Shown: piece after piece, positions 8,926-17,872 of the stretch | How positions within the stretch are numbered: the first letter of the stretch is position 1 | Layout of the letters: each line of letters opens with the position of its first letter | Assembly: GCF_000759025.1 (NCBI RefSeq) | Contig: NZ_JPOS01000026.1 | Coordinates: 38,593-102,592, forward strand | Direction: 5' to 3' | DNA length: 64,000 bases | DNA from: Phaeodactylibacter xiamenensis | GTDB taxonomy: Bacteria; Bacteroidota; Bacteroidia; Chitinophagales; Saprospiraceae | Notes under the pieces: model-generated | The model's input: the letters and a program-made list of their open reading frames with translations, nothing else | The model's database searches: none | What the model was told of the DNA's origin: nothing | Made by a program: the position numbers and the translations under genes

Positions 8926-9242
8926 GTGTTGTGAAATAGTATTGACTATCCCCTCCAGAGGGTATTTTAAAGCTTATCGACCTAAGTGTCAACGTTGGCT
9001 TTGGAGGGCTAAAAGAATTTGCATATTGGGCATTGTTTAAATGGCTATATCCAGCTTGATGACACATACCCATGGTAATCTAACCTAAACACACGACCAC
9101 TCATCTCGATCTCATTGACCACTAGCCCTTATATCCTGAAGACTGGCGATCTGGAATCCTTGATTTTGAGATAGTATGTTTGTTGGCAATGCCTGAAATA
9201 TTCATAGGAGGATAGTAGGTCGTCTATGGGGTCTTGGTTGCG

Positions 9243-10643
9243 CTATTTAGAGATTTTACGTAAATCACGCATAATTGTTTCCAACGGTTTTCCCTCAAAG
9301 TTTTCAAAATTATGTTTGAGGAATTTTGCAAACTGCCTCTTATAGCCAGACTTAGTGCTCGTGTTTGGCCGGTGACTTTCGTATATCTCGTACATCAGTT
9401 CATAGAACCTGGTCATGCCACCATGCTCAAAATGTAGCTTAAAAGGTTTTATTGCGGGCTCATTTACGGGATAAGATAGCCCCTGTTTACTAAGTTTTTC
9501 AGCCCTTTCCTCTGATAGGAATGGTTTCGTATTATTTAGGTCTTTCCTCTCGTAAAAATCCATCAACCTTTTACTGATTTCTTTTGGGCTTAGGTTCCCT
9601 TTGACTTTATGGTACCCCTCTGGGGTTACAGTCTGACCCCAGCCTTCCGTTTGCTTCCGCTGATTGGCTAATTTTTCAGCATTGCTTTCCATCCAAACCC
9701 TGACTCTTCGAATAGATTTTGGCTCAAATAAGTTAGGGTAGTCTTCTATGGAATCCTCCAGCAATTTCACAAAAGGATGAGTGCATATTTTTAGTTGATA
9801 TTGGAGGAAGAAATCTAGATTCCTACTTGATATCTGCCGTGGCGTGTAGGCGAAAAAGAAAGGAAAGTCAGGGTCTGTACTCTTAAGGGGCTCCCCAACC
9901 CAATCTCGATAAAACGACGACATAGCCTTCAAATTACCTTTCCTAATTGAGTTGTGCAGGTGAGCACTCCGGCGTTCCAGATACGCCTTTACTTTTTGAT
10001 TGATTGGATTGAAGCATTCAGTGTCATTGGTCGCTATGAGATTCACCTTTTCGACAAATAAGATGGCAAGTGGGTAGATGTCGAAGGGCTTACTTTCAAT
10101 TCGTTGTACTAAAGACTCAAACTCTTCGGATAGGAAGACCTTATCCAGCTCCATACTTAATGCCGCACGCTTCACTTTTTCGATATCTCCCTTTACTTTA
10201 TAATAGTCGTGCCAAGCTTTCTTCCTGATGTATTTCTCCCGGAAGTGTCTCTGAATATCAGTGTCCTTCTTGAAGGTGTCCCAAGCAAGAAGAATATCTT
10301 GCCGATTATCGGAAATGTTTTCGCTTAAGTGGAAAACAGTTCCAGCGGGTTCCATTAGTACTCTTTCTTTCCCTTCAAGCCATGTTTTTACGGCATTAAC
10401 CCGTTTGGGCTCAAATAACTCAGGAAATTCTGAAATGATCTCATCCAAAAAGACTAAAAAATTCCTGTTCTCTGGGTAGTCTCGCTCTTGAAGGTTTAAG
10501 AACCCTGGGATACAACTAATACTTGATTGGCTTAAAGTAAATGCGAAGTTTTCTCTGGACAGGAACAAGGGGCTTGTACCAAGATTGTAACTTATTTGGG
10601 GCGTATGGATTTCTTTCCAGGAGATGTCACTACTACTGTACAT
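9243..10643 (-). CDS. Unknown protein built from a duplicated module
   Basis: A 466-residue protein without signal peptide or membrane helix, probably cytoplasmic; family not recognised. It contains an internal duplication. Residues about 65-100 (FLDEIISEFPELFEPKRV...VKTWLEG) match about 285-320 (LLEDSIEDYPNLFEPKSI...VRVWMES). Each is followed by a second shared block (YYKVKGDIEKV...KVFLSEEFE and YHKVKGNLSPK...KPFLSEERAE). The C-terminus is basic (TKSGYKRQFAKFLKHNF). Base composition is more AT-rich than the neighbouring integrase. Its place beside a tyrosine recombinase and two HTH genes suggests it is cargo or an accessory protein of the mobile island. Confidence 0.75.
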   Translation of the reverse strand: MYSSSDISWKEIHTPQISYNLGTSPLFLSRENFAFTLSQSSISCIPGFLNLQERDYPENRNFLVFLDEIISEFPELFEPKRVNAVKTWLEGKERVLMEPAGTVFHLSENISDNRQDILLAWDTFKKDTDIQRHFREKYIRKKAWHDYYKVKGDIEKVKRAALSMELDKVFLSEEFESLVQRIESKPFDIYPLAILFVEKVNLIATNDTECFNPINQKVKAYLERRSAHLHNSIRKGNLKAMSSFYRDWVGEPLKSTDPDFPFFFAYTPRQISSRNLDFFLQYQLKICTHPFVKLLEDSIEDYPNLFEPKSIRRVRVWMESNAEKLANQRKQTEGWGQTVTPEGYHKVKGNLSPKEISKRLMDFYERKDLNNTKPFLSEERAEKLSKQGLSYPVNEPAIKPFKLHFEHGGMTRFYELMYEIYESHRPNTSTKSGYKRQFAKFLKHNFENFEGKPLETIMRDLRKISK

Positions 10644-10804
10644 AACTGAATGTTGGTTTTAAAAGCTTCGGCTAATGCCGGAAAAATGTTATTTACTTTC
10701 AGCACCAAATGTCAACATTGAGTGATTACGGTAGTACGTTTCGTTACCCTTTAGGACGTCCTTGAACGAGTGCGTACGTGTTGTGCACAAATGGACTCAG
10801 ATTC

Positions 10805-11935
10805 TCACTCCTCCCCCAAATCCACCTCCGGGATCCGACCAGTCGCTTCTTTCTTTTTCTGGTCCAGCACCCGGGCGTAAATCTGAGTGGTTTGTACATT
10901 TTTCTGAGACAGCAGGTCTTTAAGGACGTAGATGTCGGTACCGAAGGAGATCTGTAAGGTGGCGAAGGTGTGCCGAAAAGCATGGAAGGTGATGTGGCGG
11001 TTGATGCCCGCATTTTGCATCCATGCTTTGAGGGTGGGGGTGATGTGGTTGCCGTACTTCAATCCCTTGAAGACCTGCTCTTCCGGGTCGCCGGGCTCGC
11101 CCATGACTTTTCGCGCCTGATCGGAAATAAAAAGTGTTTCCACCCGGTTGGGCTTGTTGACGGTGAAGCGCAGGAAGTGCCCGTTGGCTTCGGAGTGCCG
11201 GACTTCCTTCCACTTTAAATCTCGGATGTCCCCGAAGCGCAGACCCGTGAAAATTGAAAACAAGGCTGCCCGTTTAAGGCGTTCGTCCGGGCATTCGGCT
11301 TTGGCCACGGCTTTGACTTCTTCAAAGGTGAGAAACTCGCGCTCGGTCTGCTCGTAGGGGATGCTTTTTACCCGGGATCCAGGATTGGTTTTGAGCAGCC
11401 CTTCTTCGTTTGCTTTGGCGAGGGCTTCCTTAAAGACATCAAAGTAGCCGGCGGCGGAGTTTTGCTTTAAGGGGCGCTGACTGTTCAGGCAGTGGGTGGA
11501 CAGCATGTACTCGCGGAAGGATTTGCAGAATTTTACGTCGATTTTCTTTAAGGGGAGGAAGCCCTCTGTGAAGCGGTAAAGATAATGGTAGGTGCTGCGC
11601 CAGCTTTGGTAATTCCGCTGGATTTTCTCGCGGTGTTCTACTTGCGCTTTAAGGAAATTGAGGAAATCCTCGTTCCCGAAGTATTTCGCCAGAAAGTCAT
11701 AATTCCCTTGCTGCAGCTCAATCTGACGTTGTGCGCAAATGGCTTTGGCCATCTGTTTGGTCTCCCGGTTGTGCTCGCGCTCTTCCTCGTCCCGTGGGCG
11801 CTGATAGAGAAAGAGTTTTAGGAATTCCCGGCGGGTGGGCTTCCCGGTGTCCGGATGGGGGACAGCGGGGTAAAAATCCAGGTACAAGCGGATGCGGTTG
11901 CCTTTAAGCTTCTTCTTGCGGAGCGTTACTTTCAT
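10805..11935 (-). CDS. Tyrosine recombinase (integrase) of the accessory island
   Basis: A 376-residue site-specific recombinase of the Bacteroidota phage/conjugative-transposon integrase type. It has an N-terminal arm-binding-like domain (RLYLDFYPAVPHPDTGKPT), a SAM-like core-binding domain (about 100-200) and a catalytic domain. Visible catalytic residues are Arg in IFTGLRFGDI, the H-x-x-R box in HAFRHTFA and the nucleophile Tyr in TTQIYARV. Its start overlaps the stop of the upstream HTH gene by four bases (ATGA-type), so they are co-transcribed. It probably mediates integration and excision of the island; attachment sites were not identified. Confidence 0.92.
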   Translation of the reverse strand: MKVTLRKKKLKGNRIRLYLDFYPAVPHPDTGKPTRREFLKLFLYQRPRDEEEREHNRETKQMAKAICAQRQIELQQGNYDFLAKYFGNEDFLNFLKAQVEHREKIQRNYQSWRSTYHYLYRFTEGFLPLKKIDVKFCKSFREYMLSTHCLNSQRPLKQNSAAGYFDVFKEALAKANEEGLLKTNPGSRVKSIPYEQTEREFLTFEEVKAVAKAECPDERLKRAALFSIFTGLRFGDIRDLKWKEVRHSEANGHFLRFTVNKPNRVETLFISDQARKVMGEPGDPEEQVFKGLKYGNHITPTLKAWMQNAGINRHITFHAFRHTFATLQISFGTDIYVLKDLLSQKNVQTTQIYARVLDQKKKEATGRIPEVDLGEE

Positions 11936-12270
11936 GTCGTTTGGTTGAGGAGGTGGTCAATATCGGCTCTGAGGAGGAGCGTACGGTCTTCGTTTTTGTG
12001 ATAGGGGAGGCTGCCGTCTTTGAGCAGCCGGTAAATCGTGCGTTTGCTGACGCCCAGCAGCCGGGAGGCCTCAAGGACAGTCAGGATGGGCTTCTGGTTC
12101 AGTTGCGCCTGATTGGTTGTACGGCCGTACGATCGGATCAGCCCGTAGTCTTTGAGCATCGTCGCGAGCAGTGCCGGTTGCAGCCCCAGGGCTTTTGCAG
12201 CATTGGTAATCTGCTCCTGTGATATGGAGTGGGGGAGGGTAAAGGAGTTGCTATGCTGTTCGGTTTTCAT
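11932..12270 (-). CDS. Excisionase-like HTH protein
   Basis: A 112-residue protein with a C-terminal MerR/excisionase-type helix-turn-helix (LTVLEASRLLGVSKRTIYRLLKDG, ending in a ...LLLRADIDHLL recognition wing) of the helix_turn_helix_17 type. The N-terminal half has an extra helical segment (SISQEQITNAAKALGLQPALL). It overlaps the integrase by four bases and follows a second HTH gene after five bases. By analogy with mobile elements it likely controls the integrase or excision directionality; that role is inference. Confidence 0.8.
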   Translation of the reverse strand: MKTEQHSNSFTLPHSISQEQITNAAKALGLQPALLATMLKDYGLIRSYGRTTNQAQLNQKPILTVLEASRLLGVSKRTIYRLLKDGSLPYHKNEDRTLLLRADIDHLLNQTT

Positions 12271-12275
12271 AAGGC

Positions 12276-12647
12276 CTACTTCATGAGTTCATCAATATCA
12301 GCCCTGCGTATGATCGTACGGGTGCCGAGCTTACGCTTTGGAAGGGTGCCACTTTCCAGCAGCCGGTATAGCGTACGTCTGCTTATGCCAATCAGCAGGG
12401 CGGCTTCGCCTACGTTTAGGAAGGCTTTCTGGTGGAGTACGCCGAGGTCAACGTCCGGGCCGGGCAGCCTCACCGTTTTTTGTACCTGCGTCTGTTTGGC
12501 GGCCTGTTTGAGCTTCTCTTCCCGCTTGCGCTTTTTGTACGCCCGGCGGTTGCAGGTGTGCGAACAGTAGCGGGTCACAGTGGTCTTCGCTTCGAAGGGC
12601 TCCTGACAGTGTTCGCAGATTTTAGTTACGCGTATGTTTGAGGACAT
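12276..12647 (-). CDS. Zinc-ribbon plus HTH DNA-binding protein
   Basis: A 123-residue protein from the ATG at 12647 (a TTG start nine codons upstream is less likely). A Cys4 knuckle (CEHCQEPF...RYCSHTCNRRAYKKRKREEK) is followed by a basic helix and an excisionase-type HTH (LNVGEAALLIGISRRTLYRLLESG...IIRRADIDELM). It is first in the three-gene unit with the second HTH gene and the integrase. It is probably the element's DNA-binding regulator or excision factor. Confidence 0.8.
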   Translation of the reverse strand: MSSNIRVTKICEHCQEPFEAKTTVTRYCSHTCNRRAYKKRKREEKLKQAAKQTQVQKTVRLPGPDVDLGVLHQKAFLNVGEAALLIGISRRTLYRLLESGTLPKRKLGTRTIIRRADIDELMK

Positions 12648-12734
12648 AAATGCAGATTTTATAATTTCCCCCAAATGGGTGCCATTTGTGTCATAGTATG
12701 TCTATGTATGCCATATTGTGCCATAATTTCTCCC

Positions 12735-12796
12735 ATTTGTACCTATCGCTAAAATAGGTACAAATTCCCAAACGATAGGTACAAACGGGGTACAAA
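12735..12796. repeat. Clustered ggtacaaa repeats upstream of the integrase operon
   Basis: Four copies of a ggtacaaa core lie in 62 bases: an inverted copy in tttgtaccta (12736-12745), then taggtacaaa (12755-12764), taggtacaaa (12776-12785) and ggggtacaaaa (around 12787-12797). The first copy forms a near-perfect 14-bp dyad with the third. The position about 90-150 bases upstream of the HTH gene and between it and mnmE fits operators or arm-type recombinase sites. The rest of 12648-12917 has no supported gene. Confidence 0.6.
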
Positions 12797-12917
12797 AGAA
12801 GTCGAAAACAGGCATAGGGGAGTGATATCAGGCAAATGAATATATTTGCATAAATCGTTGAAAAAGCGTATCTTGAATGCTAATTAATGGTGGTGAGTGG
12901 GCGTTGATTTTCGGATT

Positions 12918-14306
12918 TTACTTCCCGATACAAAACCGCCCAAAAATATTCCCCAACAAATCATCCGTACTAATCTCTCCCGTAATCTCCCCCAGATGGT
13001 GCAGGGCCGCACGGATATCCATCGCCACGAAGTCGGAAGTGATGCCGGCGGATAAGCCCCGCAGTACGCGGTCAAGGTCTTCGTAGGACTTTTGCAGCGC
13101 CTCGTAGTGGCGGGCGTTGGCTACGATGGTGCTCTCCAGATTGATCTTTTTGGAGAGGACGGCCTCGTGAAGGCTTTCCTTGAGGTAGTCGATGTTCATC
13201 TTGTTGAGGGCGGAGACGGGGACCCAGTGGTAGTCGGCGGTGCTGTTTTCCGGGAAGTAGTGCTCTTTTTTGGTGTAGGGGTTGAGGTCCATTTTGTTGG
13301 CGACGACCAGGACGTGGATGTTTTCGTGCACGAGTTTTTCCAGGTCGGCGCGGACTTCTTCGGGCTGGGTGTCCACTACATCGAAGACGTAGACGAGCAA
13401 GGCGCTGGACTGAACTTTCTGCATCGTCTTCTCTACTCCGATGGCTTCTATGGTATCCGTGGCGTCGCGGATGCCGGCAGTGTCGATGATACGGAACTGT
13501 ATGCCCTTGATATTAAGCACCTCCTCAATGGTGTCGCGGGTGGTGCCGGCAATCTCGCTGACGATGGCACGCTCTTCGTTGAGCAGGGCATTGAGGAGTG
13601 TGGACTTCCCGGAGTTGGGCCGGCCGGCAATGACGGTGCTGACGCCGTTTTTCAACACATTGCCCAGTTGGAAGGAATCGAGCAGGGCTTTGATAATGCG
13701 CTGTATCTGCTGTACCAGGGCTTCGAGCTTGCTACGGTCGGCAAATTCCACGTCTTCTTCCGAGAAGTCGAGTTCCAGTTCGATTAGGCTGGCAAAGTCA
13801 ATTAATTCCTGCCGCAGTTTTTTGATCTCATCCGAAAAGCCGCCGCGCATCTGCTGCATGGCAATGGCGTGGCTGGATTTGGAGGAGGAGGCGATCAGAT
13901 CGGCCACCGCTTCGGCCTGACTGAGGTCCATCTGCCCGTTGAGGAAGGCGCGCAGGGTGTACTCCCCGGGGTTGGCGGTGCGGGCGCCTTTCTGAATAAA
14001 TAACTGCATCAGCTCCTGTATGATGTAGTCGGAGCCGTGGCAGGAGACTTCAACCACATTTTCACCGGTATAGGAACGGGGCGCAACGAACACGGTAGCC
14101 AGCACCTCATCCAGTATACGGCCTTCATCATTGTGTATGGTGCCGAAATGCACAGTGTGCGAGGCCTGTTGCTCCAGGTCTTTTCCGTGAAATACGCTGT
14201 TGGCAATCCGGATAGCGTCTGGTCCGCTGAGGCGAATAACACCGATGGCGCCTATGCCTGAGGGCGTGGCTAATGCAACAATCGTATCCGTAAGGTGGTG
14301 GCTCAT
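12918..14306 (-). CDS. mnmE: tRNA modification GTPase MnmE
   Basis: A 462-residue complete MnmE. Together with MnmG it makes the 5-carboxymethylaminomethyl group on U34 of certain tRNAs. The N-terminal folate-binding domain starts TIVALATPSGIGAIGVIRLSG. The inserted G domain has P-loop GRPNSGKSTLLNALL, switch DTAGIRD and NKMD specificity motif. The C-terminus ends in the invariant CIGK with its catalytic-role cysteine. MnmG is not in the window. The gene borders the integrase island, which may use this region as an integration site (inference). Confidence 0.97.
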   Translation of the reverse strand: MSHHLTDTIVALATPSGIGAIGVIRLSGPDAIRIANSVFHGKDLEQQASHTVHFGTIHNDEGRILDEVLATVFVAPRSYTGENVVEVSCHGSDYIIQELMQLFIQKGARTANPGEYTLRAFLNGQMDLSQAEAVADLIASSSKSSHAIAMQQMRGGFSDEIKKLRQELIDFASLIELELDFSEEDVEFADRSKLEALVQQIQRIIKALLDSFQLGNVLKNGVSTVIAGRPNSGKSTLLNALLNEERAIVSEIAGTTRDTIEEVLNIKGIQFRIIDTAGIRDATDTIEAIGVEKTMQKVQSSALLVYVFDVVDTQPEEVRADLEKLVHENIHVLVVANKMDLNPYTKKEHYFPENSTADYHWVPVSALNKMNIDYLKESLHEAVLSKKINLESTIVANARHYEALQKSYEDLDRVLRGLSAGITSDFVAMDIRAALHHLGEITGEISTDDLLGNIFGRFCIGK

Positions 14307-14393
14307 GAATAATACTATTTGATTTCAACAACAGCAGACTGCCGTTTTGGGTTGGGAGACCGGGCAACTTACGGATAAGAACGGTAAATACAA

Positions 14394-14425
14394 CAGCCCG
14401 CCTCGGCAAGGGCCAAAGCGGGCTG
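14394..14425 (-). terminator. Terminator-like hairpin after the OmpA gene
   Basis: An 8-bp perfect stem cagcccgc/gcgggctg with a 16-base loop lies 26 bases past the stop of the TSP3/OmpA gene. The minus-strand tail is only moderately T-rich (ttgtattt). Confidence 0.55.
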
Positions 14426-14450
14426 CTTATATCGTTTGCTTTGCAGTAGC

Positions 14451-16598
14451 TTAGTTTTTCGGGTCAAAGAGGTCGAACTCTACCCGGCGATTACGGCGGC
14501 GGCCGGATTGGGTGTCGTTCGTAGCCCTGGGCTTTTCGCCTCCGTAGCCTTTGTAGGTCATCCGGTCCGTACTAATGCCTTGCTGCTGCAGGTATTCCAT
14601 GCAGGCTTTGGCCCGGAGCCGAGATAGCTGCTTGTTCGCTTCCGGATCCCCCTGATTGTCAGTGTGCCCTTCAATTCTGAGGTGGTAAGAGGGATATTGC
14701 TGCATCAGTTCGGCGATTAGGTCCAAAGTCTGATGAGAAGAACTCAGCAGACTGTAACTCGCCTGGTTGAAAGTAATATTGTCTACAGCGGCTTCTAACA
14801 ACTGCAAATCCTCATCAGTGAGTTCGGGGCAGCCCTGACGGCTCTTCGGCCCGGCTACCTGCGGGCAATCGTCAATATCGTCGGTCAGCCCGTCCTCGTC
14901 GGTATCCGGGCAGCCTTTTGCCTCACCGGGCTTCTCCGGGCAAAGGTCCTCGTGGTCGGCATAGCCATCGCCATCGGTATCCGGGCACCCCCGGATGGTG
15001 CCGGGTTGGTCCGGGCAACGGTCTTCCGCATCGAGGAAGCCATCCTTGTCCCGGTCGGGCGTTGGGCAACCCTCGTACTTAGCCAGCCCTTTTTCATCCG
15101 GGCATTTGTCTTTGTCATCTCCGATGCTGTCTCCATCGCTATCGCGGCAGCCATTGAAAGCTTTGGTGCCAGGAATACTCGGGCACTGGTCTTCAGCATT
15201 GGGAATACCATCGCCATCCGAGTCCAGGTTGGTATCATTGGGGTCCGGGCAGCCTTTGTGCTCGGGCGTGCCTTTCTCGTAGGGGCATTGGTCGTGCTGA
15301 TCAGCAATGCCGTCTTTGTCGATATCCTTGCAGCCATTCAGGTTCGGATCGCCGGGCAGGAATGGGCATTCGTCTTCGACGTTGGGTACACCATCTCCGT
15401 CACTGTCTACCGTAGGGTCGTTGGGATCGGGTGGTGGAGGGCAGCCATCATCTTTTAGAGCTCCTTTTTCATACGGGCAGCGGTCTTTGGAATCGGGCAG
15501 CCCATCCCCATCGGTATCCCGGCAGCCATTGAACTCTGCTACGCCAGCAATGGTCGGGCAGTCATCCACGGAATCCAGTATGCCATCTCCATCGGAATCG
15601 GCACAACCATTGGTGGCTTTGGAGCCAGGGATTCTTGGGCACTCGTCTTCATGATCAGGAACGCCGTCTTCGTCCATATCCGGACATCCTTTTGTTGCTC
15701 CGGGGCCTTCCATATCCGGGCAATCATCAAGGCGGTCGGCAATGCCATCTCCATCGCTGTCCGGGCACCCCAGGTTTTCTTCAGAGCCCCAGCTATCGGG
15801 GCAGGGGTCTTTGTGGTCCGGAAAGCCATCGCTGTCCTTGTCCTGTCCGGTCATACGGTATGCAATACTGGCACCAGCCATGCTATACAAGTCGTTGCGG
15901 TTGGGGTTGCCAATGGCGCTCACGCCGTCGAGGTAGTCGTTGAAGACAGGGCGGAAGCCAAACTCGAAGGAGAACAGTAAACGTTCGCTTAGGTCCATAT
16001 TGACGCCCACGCCAAGGGGAAAGGCTACCTGTGTGTTCGTCGTGTTTTGCTGGTCCCGTGCTGCCTTTTCTTCCATAGCCGGATCTCCCATGACGCTGGA
16101 ATAATCGGTGGTAAGGTCTGTCATGCCCACGCCAAACCCGGCGAAGGCATAGGGCGAGATGGTCCGGCTGAACCCGCCCCGGTCACCGTACCGTTTGTGG
16201 CCCCAGAAATCCCACTGCCCAACGACTGCAATTTCGTTGATCGTGGACTCAAAGCTGAGCCCGCGCTGCGCAAGCTCTTCAGAATCCATATCAGACCCTT
16301 CCAGCTTGCCGCGAAGGTAGCTGGCGCGGATACTCAGATTGCGGCTGGCATTGTAACGGATGAAGCCGCCGTAAGCCAGGTTAGTACGGTTGAATTGAAT
16401 AAAACGGGTGTCGACAAGATCGCCGTAAGCATTCGCAGCCCCGGCAAACAGCCCCACTTCCCAGGGCGCATAATTGTGGACGGTAAATGCTTCTTCGGGT
16501 GTGGCTTCGTTGCGGTTTGCTTCCTGTGCCTGTAGCTGCAAAACAGCCACCAAAAAGGCACCCATGATTAGTGCTTTTAAAGAGAAAAAATGTTTCAT
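14451..16598 (-). CDS. Outer-membrane protein with TSP3 repeats and OmpA domain
   Basis: About 715 residues from the ATG at 16598, chosen because it opens a signal peptide (MKHFFSLKALIMGAFLVAVLQLQAQ); an upstream in-frame start would add 30 non-signal residues. Residues about 40-270 form an outer-membrane beta-barrel. Then come about a dozen thrombospondin type 3 calcium-binding repeats of the DSDGDGIPDxxDxCP type. The C-terminal OmpA domain (ITFNQASYSL, IEGHTDNQGD, LSRLRAKACMEYL, GYGGEKPRATN) binds peptidoglycan. It probably links outer membrane and cell wall and is calcium-stabilised. It is a single gene; upstream 16599-16996 (398 bases) shows no gene and no convincing promoter. Confidence 0.93.
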   Translation of the reverse strand: MKHFFSLKALIMGAFLVAVLQLQAQEANRNEATPEEAFTVHNYAPWEVGLFAGAANAYGDLVDTRFIQFNRTNLAYGGFIRYNASRNLSIRASYLRGKLEGSDMDSEELAQRGLSFESTINEIAVVGQWDFWGHKRYGDRGGFSRTISPYAFAGFGVGMTDLTTDYSSVMGDPAMEEKAARDQQNTTNTQVAFPLGVGVNMDLSERLLFSFEFGFRPVFNDYLDGVSAIGNPNRNDLYSMAGASIAYRMTGQDKDSDGFPDHKDPCPDSWGSEENLGCPDSDGDGIADRLDDCPDMEGPGATKGCPDMDEDGVPDHEDECPRIPGSKATNGCADSDGDGILDSVDDCPTIAGVAEFNGCRDTDGDGLPDSKDRCPYEKGALKDDGCPPPPDPNDPTVDSDGDGVPNVEDECPFLPGDPNLNGCKDIDKDGIADQHDQCPYEKGTPEHKGCPDPNDTNLDSDGDGIPNAEDQCPSIPGTKAFNGCRDSDGDSIGDDKDKCPDEKGLAKYEGCPTPDRDKDGFLDAEDRCPDQPGTIRGCPDTDGDGYADHEDLCPEKPGEAKGCPDTDEDGLTDDIDDCPQVAGPKSRQGCPELTDEDLQLLEAAVDNITFNQASYSLLSSSHQTLDLIAELMQQYPSYHLRIEGHTDNQGDPEANKQLSRLRAKACMEYLQQQGISTDRMTYKGYGGEKPRATNDTQSGRRRNRRVEFDLFDPKN

Positions 16599-16996
16599 AG
16601 TGTTGAAAAGTGTTGTGCCTTTGCTAAGGCTGGCAACACGCAGAAGGGGAAGAAATCGGTTGGGGTTGGGAGTTTGAATTCTTTGCATAGGTGATCCGCT
16701 TACTTTAGCAAAGTAGTTAGTTAATGGAATTACGGTACAGGGGGTAACGGGGGGAAGTCACCTGTTTTTTGGTAGCGCTGCTTCACCAGTTACACTACCA
16801 GCGTCTTGTAGGCTTGGAATGGGGCGTGGTTTATTTTGTAAGAGTAGCGGCGATGGATAGACTAATTACGACTAAGCATTTTAAAAGTTACAAATGCTTA
16901 AGCTCGATTGCTGATTGTATGCTCCACAAATGTAGATTTTTTATATGGAAAAATAAAACGATGCGAAGTGGTTTTTCAAACAGAAGAATGGGGCTA

Positions 16997-17869
16997 TCAG
17001 GCTTTGATTAACATTGCATGCTGCGCGTCGACGAGTACCTCTACCCGGTCACCGGGCTGCAGGCGTCGCAGGTCCTCCATCGTTGCCGGTACGCGCAAGA
17101 CATTAGTGCCAATAAGAACGCTGACGGAAAATCCACTGCCGGCCTCTTCCAGTTGCAGTACTTCTCCGCTCAGCCTGAACGTTCCATCGCTAACATTCGC
17201 ATACCGAACGGTTTCCGGCAGGTCGGGCTGAGAAATCTTGCCCTGCCTGAGAGAGATAACCCGGTCGGCAAGTTTGAAAATCTCCCGGTGGTCATGGCTG
17301 ACGAGCAGCGTGGTGAGGGAGAAGGCCTGATGGACCTTCAGGATGTAGTTCTGCAGCCGCTCCCGCATACGGTTATCCAGGGCGGAAAGCGGTTCGTCCA
17401 GTAAGAGGAGCTTGGGACGGCGGACCAGCGCCCGGGCCAGGGCGACCCGTTGTTGTTGCCCACCTGATAATTTGGCCGGATAACGGCCGAGCAATTGCTC
17501 CAGTTCTGTGATGCCGATCAGCTCATCGATGATGACTTTCGATTGTCCTTTGCCCAGCCCGTATTCCAGGTTTTCGCGTACTGTCATGTTGGGAAAGAGG
17601 GCGTATTCCTGAAAAACCAAGCCAACTTTCCGCTCTTGTATAGGCAGTTGGATACCCCGGGCGGAGTCCAGCCAGACCGTATCATCCACCAGAATGCGTC
17701 CCTCCTCGGGCTTTTCCAGCCCTGCCATGAGGCGCAGCAGGGTGGTTTTTCCACTCCCCGAAGCTCCGGTGATGGCCAGAAATTCCCCAGTCAGAATATC
17801 CAGTTGGATATCCAATGTCATGGGGCCTGTGGCCGCGTGCAGGGCTTTGCGTAGTGAGGTCTGAATCAT
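16997..17869 (-). CDS. modC: Molybdate ABC transporter ATP-binding protein
   Basis: A 290-residue ATPase that powers molybdate import through ModB. Walker A GASGSGKTT, Q-loop VFQEYALFPN, signature LSGGQQQRVALARAL, Walker B LLLLDEPLSALD and H-loop LLVSHDH are all present. The last about 70 residues form the TOBE-type molybdate-binding regulatory domain (VLIGTNVLRVP...GDRVEVLVDA). It starts three bases after modB, and is the last gene of the Mo cluster. The solute-binding modA is not in the cluster. Confidence 0.93.
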   Translation of the reverse strand: MIQTSLRKALHAATGPMTLDIQLDILTGEFLAITGASGSGKTTLLRLMAGLEKPEEGRILVDDTVWLDSARGIQLPIQERKVGLVFQEYALFPNMTVRENLEYGLGKGQSKVIIDELIGITELEQLLGRYPAKLSGGQQQRVALARALVRRPKLLLLDEPLSALDNRMRERLQNYILKVHQAFSLTTLLVSHDHREIFKLADRVISLRQGKISQPDLPETVRYANVSDGTFRLSGEVLQLEEAGSGFSVSVLIGTNVLRVPATMEDLRRLQPGDRVEVLVDAQHAMLIKA

Positions 17870-17872
17870 AAG

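Noticed and set aside
8858..9073. 71-codon frame upstream of the split secreted gene
   Set aside because: It overlaps the better-supported secreted gene start and its promoter, and shows no domain.
12918..14306. mnmE as a truncated integration-site remnant
   Set aside because: The gene is complete, ending in CIGK, so any integration left it intact.
15539..15829. Minus- and plus-strand frames within the TSP3 repeats
   Set aside because: They are out-of-frame shadows of the DSDGDGIPD repeat.
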